Assembly: GCA_037444075.1 (NCBI GenBank)
Contig: JBBIND010000061.1
Span: forward strand, 1 to 25,717
Reading direction: 5' to 3'
From: JBBIND01 sp037444075
GTDB lineage: Bacteria; Acidobacteriota; Terriglobia; Bryobacterales; Bryobacteraceae
DNA length: 25,717 nucleotides
Shown: piece by piece, positions 13,641-20,276 of the stretch
How positions within the stretch are numbered: the stretch's first letter is position 1
Layout of the letters: every line of letters starts with the position of its first letter
Notes under the pieces: model-generated
Told to the model about the DNA's origin: nothing
Databases searched by the model: none
Seen by the model: the letters and a program-made list of their open reading frames with translations, nothing else
Program-made: the position numbers and the translations under genes

Positions 13641-14090
13641 CTTGACGCGAGAGGCCAGGACCCGGAAAGCGGCGAAGGACCCGGCAACCTCTACGCGATT
13701 GACGCTTCCAAGCGGGGCGATATCACCTCCTCGGGTCTCGTCTGGAGGTACGCGGCCATACGGCGCTCTATCTCCAGCGTTGCCGTGGCCGGCGGCCTGG
13801 TGTTCGCCGCCGACCTGAGCGGTTATGTGCACTGCCTGGACGCGAACAGCGGGAAGCCCTATTGGACTCATGACCAGATGGCTGGTATATGGGCGTCCCC
13901 CATGGTGATCGACGGCAAAGTGTACTTGGGCAACGCGGACGGAGAAATCTATGTAATGGAGGCTTCCAGAGAGAAGAAGGTGTTGTTCCAGACGAACATG
14001 GGTAGCACCGTCTACTCCACGGTTGTCCCTGCCAACGGGGTGCTGTTCGTGGCGAACCGCAACACCCTGTTCGCGCTCGCTTCGAAGTGA
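13641..14090 (+). pseudogene. 3' remnant of a PQQ-like beta-propeller gene
   Basis: After an in-frame TAA at 13638-13640 the frame reads Q-D-P-E-S-G-E-G-P-G-N-L-Y-A-I-D-A (from 13656) and continues through I-R-R-S-I-S-S-V-A-V to the end at 14090. It includes L-H/V-H-C-L-D-A-N-S-G-K-P-Y-W-T-H-D and G-N-A-D-G-E-I-Y-V type blades. This matches the last three or so blades of exported PQQ-binding-like quinoprotein-fold proteins of Acidobacteria and Planctomycetes, whose full length is several hundred residues. There is no start codon or signal peptide, and the upstream sequence carries no homologous blades. A GTG at 13785 would give only 101 residues. I call it a 5'-truncated pseudogene. It is not a piece of the two intact propeller genes downstream, which have a different blade order. 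Confidence 0.75.
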
Positions 14091-14244
14091 CGGTCCCTCC
14101 CTCGAACCGGACGGCGCCGTCGATGTCGCACTCGAAGGCTGCGGCTAGGGACGATCCCGCCACGCTGACGCTTACGCCAGTGTGGTGAACTGGATGCATG
14201 GACTGAGGTCAGCCGGACCCGGTCCATCCGAGGGAGAAACCCAT

Positions 14245-15336
14245 ATGCGATTGCTGAGCGCAGTTCTTCTGTTGGCGAGCGTGCCGTTGGCGATAGCCCA
14301 GGATTGGCCGCAGTTCCGGGGCAATCCGCAGCTGACGGGTGTCGCCCAATCCGCTTTGCCCAACACCCTGAAACTGCTGTGGTCCTACGAGGCAGGCGAG
14401 GCTGTGGAGTCATCGGCAGCAATCGCCGGCGGGGCGGTTTACGTGGGAGCCTTCTCGGGTGAATTGATCTCGCTGGACCTCGCCACCGGCAAACTTCGCT
14501 GGAAGTACAAAGCAGACGCCGAAATCGGCGAATCGTCTCCGGCTGTCAGCGGCGGGCTGGTTTACATAGGGGACCTGTCCGGCGTCCTGCACGCTGTAGG
14601 CGCGGCGGATGGCAAACGCCGTTGGACGTTCAAGGCGCAAAGCGAAATCAAGGCATCCCCCGTGGTGGCGGACGGCAAAGTCCTGGTGGGGTCCTATGAC
14701 GGCAACCTGCACGCGCTCGACGCCCAAACGGGCAAGCTGGCGTTTTCCTACCAGACGGACGGTCCCGTGCATTCCACCTCGGCTGTCGCCGAAGGACTGG
14801 CATATGCCGCCGGCTGCGACGGCAAACTGCGCGCCATCCGCATCAGCGACGGCAAGCAGCAGTATGAAGTGGATGTGGGCTCCTACACCGGAGCTTCCGC
14901 CGCTCTGGCTGCCGGTTACGCCTACTTCGGCACGTTCGACAACGAAGTGCTGGGCGTCGACCTGGCCAAGCGCCTGGTGCAGTGGCGCTATCAGCACCCG
15001 CGCCGCAAATTCCCGTTCTACTCCTCCGCGGCTCTGGCTGACAGCCTGGTGCTGGTGGGCGGGAGGAACAGCGTGATGCACGCTTTGGACAGGAAGACCG
15101 GCAAGCAAGTCTGGACCTTCGCCACGCGCGGGCGGGTCGAGTCCTCTCCAGCCGTGGCAGGGAACCGTGTCTACTTCGGATCCAACGACGGGCGCTTGTA
15201 TGTGCTTGACCTGAAAACCGGGAAGCTGGTGTGGGAGTTTAACGCCGGCGCCGCCATTACGGCCTCGCCCGCCATCGCCGCCGGACGTCTGGTGATCTCT
15301 TCGCACGACGGCGTGGTGTACTGTTTCGGCGAATAG
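14245..15336 (+). CDS. Exported PQQ-like (BamB/WD40-like) beta-propeller protein
   Basis: 363 residues. The start is ATG 14245 because AGGGAG (14231-14236) precedes it by eight bases and a signal peptide (R-L-L-S-A-V-L-L-L-A-S, cleavage near A-I-A/Q-D) begins there. The mature N-terminus D-W-P-Q-F-R-G is the standard opening of these propellers. About seven blades follow, each with the G-x-V-Y-x-G-x-x-D/S-G-x-L-x-x-L-D-x-x-T-G-K-x-x-W pattern, for example L-Y-V-L-D-L-K-T-G-K-L-V-W near the C-terminus. These repeats occur in true PQQ dehydrogenases and in non-catalytic scaffold proteins. No PQQ-dehydrogenase-specific disulfide, heme site or calcium-binding active site could be picked out, so binding or scaffolding is as likely as catalysis. 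It lies 117 bases before the seven-gene operon. Confidence 0.88.
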   Translation: MRLLSAVLLLASVPLAIAQDWPQFRGNPQLTGVAQSALPNTLKLLWSYEAGEAVESSAAIAGGAVYVGAFSGELISLDLATGKLRWKYKADAEIGESSPAVSGGLVYIGDLSGVLHAVGAADGKRRWTFKAQSEIKASPVVADGKVLVGSYDGNLHALDAQTGKLAFSYQTDGPVHSTSAVAEGLAYAAGCDGKLRAIRISDGKQQYEVDVGSYTGASAALAAGYAYFGTFDNEVLGVDLAKRLVQWRYQHPRRKFPFYSSAALADSLVLVGGRNSVMHALDRKTGKQVWTFATRGRVESSPAVAGNRVYFGSNDGRLYVLDLKTGKLVWEFNAGAAITASPAIAAGRLVISSHDGVVYCFGE

Positions 15337-15342
15337 GTTGTT

Positions 15343-15373
15343 TTGGAAGGCCGGCGAAGTTTCACGCTATACT
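15343..15373 (+). promoter_or_regulatory. Candidate promoter of the seven-gene redox operon
   Basis: TTGGAA (15343-15348) and TATACT (15368-15373) are separated by 19 bases in the 117-base intergenic region. The -10 is good (five of six). The -35 is moderate and the spacing long, as in activator-dependent promoters. No other convincing -10 was seen between 15337 and 15453. Confidence 0.4.
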
Positions 15374-15401
15374 GCAAGTACACAGCGGTGTAGAGTTTCA
15401 C
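15358..15401 (+). promoter_or_regulatory. Candidate operator: inverted repeat inside a direct repeat
   Basis: The octamer AGTTTCAC occurs twice (15358-15365 and 15394-15401). Between the copies lies a perfect dyad TACAC-AGCG-GTGTA (15379-15392), just after the proposed -10. This is a plausible transcription-factor site or 5'-UTR hairpin for the operon starting at 15454. The regulator is unknown. Confidence 0.35.
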
Positions 15402-15453
15402 AGGGTCGCATAAGTGCTTTGATTGCGGTTCCGTGCACGAAGGAGAACACGCT

Positions 15454-16713
15454 ATGTACACAAGGCGAAGCTGGCTCTTAGCTGTCGGGGGAGGTGGACT
15501 GTCCACGTTGTTGCCGGCCGCGTCCTCATCGGACTGGCCGCAGTTTCGCGGACCGAACCGCGACAACATATCCAGGGAAACGGGCCTTCTGCGCAAGTGG
15601 CCCGCCAAGGGCCCGCGCGTGCTATGGACCATTCCCGTGGCGCAGGGCTACGCCGGCGCCGCCATCGTCGACGGGCGCGTGTATCACCACGATTACGACG
15701 AGAAGCGCTCTGACTGGCGCGTGCATTGCCGCTCATTGACCACCGGCAAGGAAATCTGGACCTTCACCGAGCGCCGCGCCATCCGGCCCAACCATGGCAT
15801 TACCAGGACAGTGCCTGCGGTAGACGGCAAGTACGTAGTCTCGCTGGACCCCAAGTGCGTGCTGCACTGCCTCGACGTGAAGACGGGCAAAGAGCTCTGG
15901 CGCAAGAGTCTGGTCACAGAATACAAATCCATGATTCCGCCCTGGTACAACGGGCAGTGCCCGCTCATGGAACCGGACCGGGTGATCATCGCCACCGGCG
16001 GAGCGGCGATTCTGGTTGCCTTGGACAAAGGCTCGGGCAAGGAAATCTGGCGCACGCCCAACCCCGGCAAGATGTTGATGTCACACGCTTCCGTGATGCC
16101 CGCCACGTTGGGAGGCGTCAAGCAGTACCTCTACGGGACGCTCAATGGGCCTTTAGGGGTCGCGGCGAGTGATGGCAAGCTGCTCTGGGAGTTCCAGCGC
16201 AGGTTCAACGTGGCGGTGGCGCCTTCGCCCATCGCCGTGGACGGGGAACGAGTCTTCATGACCGCCAGTTATGACGCCGGCAGCATCATGCTGCGCGTGC
16301 GGCGCAGCGGTAACAGCTTTCAGGCGGAAAGCGTCTTTGATATGAAGAACAACGAGTGGAACTCCGAGGTTCACACTCCCATCGTGCATCAGAATCACCT
16401 TTTTGCCGTGGGCAAGAAGAGGCGCGGCTTGTTTACATGCCTGAACTTCGACGGCAAAGTCGTCTGGGAGAGCGACCCCAAGACGTCGTTCGACCTAGGC
16501 AGTTTCCTGCTCGCCGACGGGATGTTCTTCATTCTGGACGGCAAGACCGGCATGCTGCGGCTCGCCGAGGCGAGCACCGCCGGGTACAAGGAACTGGCCA
16601 GCGCGCAGGTCCTCAGTGGGCACGACGTTTGGGCGCCCATGGCCCTCTCCGGAGGCAAACTGGTGCTGCGCGACATGACCAAAATGGTTTGCATCGATGT
16701 GCGGGGCGCCTGA
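15454..16713 (+). CDS. Tat-exported PQQ-like beta-propeller protein
   Basis: 419 residues. ATG 15454 is chosen over the in-frame upstream GTG at 15433 because AAGGAGAA lies seven bases before it and the protein then starts M-Y-T-R-R-S-W-L-L-A. This is a twin-arginine-like motif followed by a glycine/leucine-rich helix (13-22). After S-S-S-D-W-P-Q-F-R-G-P-N-R it has quinoprotein-fold blades, for example L-H-C-L-D-V-K-T-G-K-E-L-W (near 145) and V-A-L-D-K-G-S-G-K-E-I-W (near 190). A Tat signal implies folding, possibly with a cofactor, before export. It is first in the operon; 79 bases separate it from the NHL gene. It may bind or oxidise the unknown periplasmic substrate of the system, or only scaffold it. 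Confidence 0.85.
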   Translation: MYTRRSWLLAVGGGGLSTLLPAASSSDWPQFRGPNRDNISRETGLLRKWPAKGPRVLWTIPVAQGYAGAAIVDGRVYHHDYDEKRSDWRVHCRSLTTGKEIWTFTERRAIRPNHGITRTVPAVDGKYVVSLDPKCVLHCLDVKTGKELWRKSLVTEYKSMIPPWYNGQCPLMEPDRVIIATGGAAILVALDKGSGKEIWRTPNPGKMLMSHASVMPATLGGVKQYLYGTLNGPLGVAASDGKLLWEFQRRFNVAVAPSPIAVDGERVFMTASYDAGSIMLRVRRSGNSFQAESVFDMKNNEWNSEVHTPIVHQNHLFAVGKKRRGLFTCLNFDGKVVWESDPKTSFDLGSFLLADGMFFILDGKTGMLRLAEASTAGYKELASAQVLSGHDVWAPMALSGGKLVLRDMTKMVCIDVRGA

Positions 16714-16792
16714 CGCCGCGCGCAGCGTATTGGCCGGCCGCTCCGGGCTCGGCAGAGGGCGGGCAGCGGCTGAGTGGTATTGAAGACGAGTG

Positions 16793-17671
16793 ATGCAATA
16801 TAGGCAGCTTCAAACACTGTGTGGCAAAGGCAACGGCCCCGGCCAGTTTGGGGCGTCGCTTCACGATTTGGCCGTCGATAGTGCTGACAACCTGTACGCC
16901 GTCGGCGACCAGGAAGTGAAAGTCTTGAGTCCGGACGGCAAATTGCTGAGACGCTGGTCTACGGCCAAGCCGGGATTTGCCGTCGCGGTTGCCGGCGACG
17001 GGGCCGTGTACGTCGGCGAGGCCGGGCAACTGGAGATTTTCGGCAACACCGGCCGGCTCGTGTCCACCTGGCGCGATGACGAGTTGCTCGGCCGGGTGAC
17101 AGCCATTGGCTTCGTCAAGGGCAACGTGATTGTGGGCGACGCCAAGGACCGCTGCCTCCGCGTCTACGGCAAGCAAGGCAAGTTCCTGAGAAACATCGGC
17201 AAGAACACCCGCCGGAAGGGATTCCTGATTCCCAACGGCACGGTGGATTTTGGCGTGGATGCCGACGGCATCATCCACGTTGCGAATCCTGGCAAGCATC
17301 GGGTGGAACGCTACACCGTAGAGGATGAGTTGGTGGGGCGCATCGGACGCTTCCACGGGCTTGACCCGGCCGGTTTTTCAGGGTGCTGCAACCCGACCAA
17401 CGTGGCCGTTGCAGGCCGCTCGCGGATTTACGTAACCGAGAAGGCCGATCCGCGCGCCAAGGTCTACGACTTCGAAGGGAACCTCCTGGCAGTCATCGCA
17501 GACGAAGTCTTTGATCCCAACTGCAAGAACATGGCGATCGCGGTCGATTCGCGCGGCCGGGTTTATGTCGCCGACACGGTAAAGCTCCAGATCTTCGTCT
17601 TTGAGCCGGCCGGCGAGCGGTCGGGTTCCGAACCGGCCATACCGGCCATGGAAGGGGCGGAAAGATCATGA
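16793..17671 (+). CDS. NHL-repeat beta-propeller protein without visible signal peptide
   Basis: 292 residues from ATG 16793 (an in-frame GTG directly before it at 16790 is an alternative). NHL blades are clear from the start: G-K-G-N-G-P-G-Q-F-G, L-A-V-D-S-A-D-N-L-Y, V-L-S-P-D-G-K-L-L-R-R-W, F-G-V-D-A-D-G-I-I-H-V and A-V-D-S-R-G-R-V-Y-V-A-D near the end. There is no N-terminal hydrophobic segment, and an in-frame stop at 16781-16783 prevents any extension. It should therefore be cytosolic, or exported with a partner. A Cys-Cys pair (S-G-C-C-N-P, near 199-200) stands out. It overlaps the next gene by ATGA, so it is translationally tied to the ferredoxin. NHL propellers mostly mediate protein interaction; enzymatic function is not indicated. 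Confidence 0.85.
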   Translation: MQYRQLQTLCGKGNGPGQFGASLHDLAVDSADNLYAVGDQEVKVLSPDGKLLRRWSTAKPGFAVAVAGDGAVYVGEAGQLEIFGNTGRLVSTWRDDELLGRVTAIGFVKGNVIVGDAKDRCLRVYGKQGKFLRNIGKNTRRKGFLIPNGTVDFGVDADGIIHVANPGKHRVERYTVEDELVGRIGRFHGLDPAGFSGCCNPTNVAVAGRSRIYVTEKADPRAKVYDFEGNLLAVIADEVFDPNCKNMAIAVDSRGRVYVADTVKLQIFVFEPAGERSGSEPAIPAMEGAERS

Positions 17672-18285
17672 GCGACAACATGACCAGACGTGATTTGCTC
17701 GGCAAAGTGGGCAAAGGCGCAGTGCTGCTCGCCTTCGGCGGAGGCGCCGCCCACCTGATCAGGAAAGCCGACGGGCAAATCGTCTGGCAAGTGGATGCGG
17801 CCAAGTGCATCAACAGCCGGCTGGGCGAAGTGGGCGTGGAAGCCTGCAATCTGTGCACTACCGACTGTGTCGTTTCGCAGTCGGCCGTGCGCGCGGTCAA
17901 TGAGTATTCCAAGTGCGGGCGGTGCTACATCTGTCCCGCCTATTACCAGGTGAAGAGCGCCGTGGACGAGCAGGGGCTGCCCAGCGAGAAGCTGTGCCCC
18001 CGCGATGCGATTGAGCGCAAACTCATCGGCGAATCCGATCCGGAAGACCCCGCCAACAACTTCTACGAGTACATCGTTGACGAAGCCAAGTGCGACGGCT
18101 GCGGCAAGTGTGTCATGGGGTGCAAGGAGCCGCTGGGTCTGGGGTCCATCCAACTCAAGGTGCGGCACAATCTGTGCGTGGACTGTAACCGCTGCGCCAT
18201 CGCTAATGTCTGCCCCAAAGACGCGCTGGCGCAATTGCCGGCCGAAGACGCCCTCGAGTTCATGGACCTGAAATCACTGACGTGA
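17668..18285 (+). CDS. Tat-type NapG/MauM-like polyferredoxin
   Basis: 205 residues. The N-terminus M-T-R-R-D-L-L-G-K followed by a G/A/L-rich stretch (14-30) is a twin-arginine signal, so the Fe-S protein is probably exported folded or held at the periplasmic membrane face. Sixteen cysteines form four [4Fe-4S]-type sets: Cys47/60/63/67, Cys83/86/89 with Cys110-Pro, Cys142/145/148/152 and Cys170/173/176/182. This layout is that of NapG/MauM ferredoxins, which work with the membrane protein NapH to take electrons from quinol. A NapH-like protein is indeed the next gene, 53 bases on. No NapA nitrate reductase is present, so the partner differs. The gene starts inside the end of the NHL gene (ATGA). 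Confidence 0.88.
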   Translation: MSDNMTRRDLLGKVGKGAVLLAFGGGAAHLIRKADGQIVWQVDAAKCINSRLGEVGVEACNLCTTDCVVSQSAVRAVNEYSKCGRCYICPAYYQVKSAVDEQGLPSEKLCPRDAIERKLIGESDPEDPANNFYEYIVDEAKCDGCGKCVMGCKEPLGLGSIQLKVRHNLCVDCNRCAIANVCPKDALAQLPAEDALEFMDLKSLT

Positions 18286-18338
18286 GGCGCGCGCCGCATT
18301 TCGATTTCCCCTAAAACTCCTCGAGTTCCTCCAATCCA

Positions 18339-19331
18339 ATGACACCCGGTGAAACCAGACGAGAGCACCACCACCCACTCAGGCGGGTGCTCCTGTTGCT
18401 TGCCCTCCCCATCCTTCTCAGTCTGGTCATTGCCGGCGATTTGAGCGGACAGGCTATCCAATACGAGCGCCCCGTCGAGGTGGCGCCTCAGGAAGAAGAC
18501 ATCGGAGGCGGCTACGTCACCCCCGACGTGCAGAAGCCCAAGCCGAGAAGCTACTGGCTGGAAATCCTGGATGTCATTCTCCTTGCCATTGCCATGGGGG
18601 TTTCCGTCTGGCTGGTTTTGAGCCGCCGTAGCCGCAAGTGGCTGCTCGTGCTCACGGTGGCTTGCCTGGGGTATTTCGGCTTCTACCGCAAGGGATGCAT
18701 TTGCCCCATCGGCTCCATCCAGAACGTCGCCGTTTCGCTGGCCGACCCCCAATACAGCATCCCCATCGTCGTGACGGCGGTCTTCTTCCTTCCGCTGCTG
18801 GTGGCGGTGTTCTTCGGGAGAGCTTTTTGCGGGGGCGTGTGCCCGCTGGGCGCTATCCAGGAACTGGTGGTCCTGAAGCCCGTGCAGGTTCCGAACAAGC
18901 TGGAGAGAGCGCTGGGGTTGCTCAAGTACGTGTACCTCGGGCTGGCGCTCTGGCTAGCCATCGCGCCTTCCCCTGAGCGGGATTTCATCATCTGCCGCTT
19001 CGACCCGTTCGTGGGCTTCTTCCGCCGGACGGGTTTCGCGCACATGCTTTACATCGGCGGCGGTTTTCTGCTGCTCGGCATGTTTGTAGGGCGGCCTTAT
19101 TGCCGCTATTTGTGCCCTTACGGCGCGTTGCTTGAATGGTGTACGCGGCTTGCCAGGCGGGGTGTAACCATCACGCCGAACAAAGAGCTTGACTGCGGTC
19201 TTTGCGCGGAAGCTTGCCCCTATGGCGCAATAGAAGATATGAGGGCCGTCCGCCCCAAGTGCCTGTACTGTGCCCGTTGCTACGCGGCTTGCCCTCGGGA
19301 AGGCCCGTTGGCCAAACAGAAGGTTTCATAG
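18339..19331 (+). CDS. NapH/NosR-like polytopic membrane iron-sulfur protein
   Basis: 330 residues with about six transmembrane helices: roughly 17-33, 75-95, 100-116, 141-160, 193-210 and 236-252. The loop 34-72 should be periplasmic. Cys-x3-Cys-Pro motifs typical of NapH/NosR/CcoG proteins lie at helix ends: C-G-G-V-C-P (164-169) and C-R-Y-L-C-P (255-260), plus C-I-C-P (120-123). The C-terminal tail has two ferredoxin-like sets, Cys286/289/293 (one cysteine fewer than usual) and Cys308/311/314/318. These proteins pass electrons between the quinone pool, the two membrane faces and partner ferredoxins. It sits between the NapG-like protein and the NADH-module genes, which makes it the natural electron conduit across the membrane. 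No good ribosome-binding site is seen before the ATG. Confidence 0.87.
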   Translation: MTPGETRREHHHPLRRVLLLLALPILLSLVIAGDLSGQAIQYERPVEVAPQEEDIGGGYVTPDVQKPKPRSYWLEILDVILLAIAMGVSVWLVLSRRSRKWLLVLTVACLGYFGFYRKGCICPIGSIQNVAVSLADPQYSIPIVVTAVFFLPLLVAVFFGRAFCGGVCPLGAIQELVVLKPVQVPNKLERALGLLKYVYLGLALWLAIAPSPERDFIICRFDPFVGFFRRTGFAHMLYIGGGFLLLGMFVGRPYCRYLCPYGALLEWCTRLARRGVTITPNKELDCGLCAEACPYGAIEDMRAVRPKCLYCARCYAACPREGPLAKQKVS

Positions 19332-19334
19332 GAA

Positions 19335-20276
19335 GTGGCTTCGATCCTCAAATCCGTACGGTGGAAGGAACCCGCGGCATTGGCCCGGGCTGCGGCGATA
19401 GCGGCCGTCGTCGTGATGACGCTGTGCGTCGCGGCTCTTACGGTGGGGTACGTGCAGGGCCGCATCAGGGCTCCCCGCGAGGCCCAACAGATCAAAGATT
19501 TTCAGTTGAAGGTGCAGATGGACTCCTCCTATGCGCCCAAGCTGGCCGAATTTCACAAGCAGATCACCGAAACCCTGGCCGCGCGCAAGGCGCGCCACGG
19601 GATCATCGCAATCATCCTGATTGCGGCTTGCGGCATCTTCATCGCGTCCGCCAAGTGGCTCATCTCGCGCCACGGCGTCCGGACACCCGATTTGGAAACG
19701 CTGGTGCAGTTGAAGGCGCCTCCGCTGCCGGCTGCGCTGGGTTCGCCTCCGCCATCAAAGCGGCGCTCGAAGCGAACCGAGCCGGCGCCCGAAAGCACCC
19801 AAGGTCCTGATTTGGCCTACGTGGACGAGATCATTGCAGCTGAAGGCGGCGGTAAGGAAGCAGCCATTCAGATTCTCCAGGGCATTCAGACGCACTACCG
19901 CTACTTGCCGGAGGAGGCGCTGAAGCACGTTTGCGAGGTCACCGAAGTCACACCCGCGCAAATCGCCGGGACCTCGTCGTTCTATGCGCAGTTCAGGCGC
20001 ACACCAGTGGGCAAGCATGTGGTTCGTGTTTGCCATGGGACAGCCTGCCACGTCGCCGGAGCAAGGCAGATCACGGACGAACTGCGCCGGTATCTGGAGA
20101 TCCCCCAGGGCGCGGACACGGACGCCGACCGCATGTTCACCCTCGATGAGGTCGCCTGCCTGGGCTGTTGCAGTCTGGCGCCCGTGTTGACGGTGGGCGA
20201 GCACACCGTCGGCAGGCTGACGCCATCCGCTGCCTGCGGCGCTTTGGATACCATCGCCGCCAAGGAGCCGGCATGA
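19335..20276 (+). CDS. Membrane-anchored NuoE/HydC-like [2Fe-2S] subunit
   Basis: 313 residues from GTG 19335, four bases after the previous stop. The N-terminal 130 residues are not part of NuoE: two hydrophobic helices (about 17-40 and 89-110) enclose a 48-residue charged loop, and a Pro-rich basic linker follows (128-153). The rest is a complete NuoE/HydC thioredoxin-like [2Fe-2S] domain with a four-helix start (A-Y-V-D-E-I-I near 161), T-S-S-F-Y-A-Q-F (213-220), C-H-G-T-A-C (Cys233/238) and A-C-L-G-C-C (Cys275/279). With an inside N-terminus, the Fe-S domain is cytosolic, beside NuoF. It overlaps the next gene by ATGA. The ribosome-binding site is poor (AGGA almost touching GTG), suggesting coupled translation. 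A later start would lose the first helix. Confidence 0.88.
   Translation: MASILKSVRWKEPAALARAAAIAAVVVMTLCVAALTVGYVQGRIRAPREAQQIKDFQLKVQMDSSYAPKLAEFHKQITETLAARKARHGIIAIILIAACGIFIASAKWLISRHGVRTPDLETLVQLKAPPLPAALGSPPPSKRRSKRTEPAPESTQGPDLAYVDEIIAAEGGGKEAAIQILQGIQTHYRYLPEEALKHVCEVTEVTPAQIAGTSSFYAQFRRTPVGKHVVRVCHGTACHVAGARQITDELRRYLEIPQGADTDADRMFTLDEVACLGCCSLAPVLTVGEHTVGRLTPSAACGALDTIAAKEPA

Noticed and set aside
13299..13871. Minus-strand frame of 190 codons in the brnA-PQQ remnant interval
   Set aside because: No motifs; it overlaps brnA and the PQQ remnant, both of which have recognisable homology on the plus strand.
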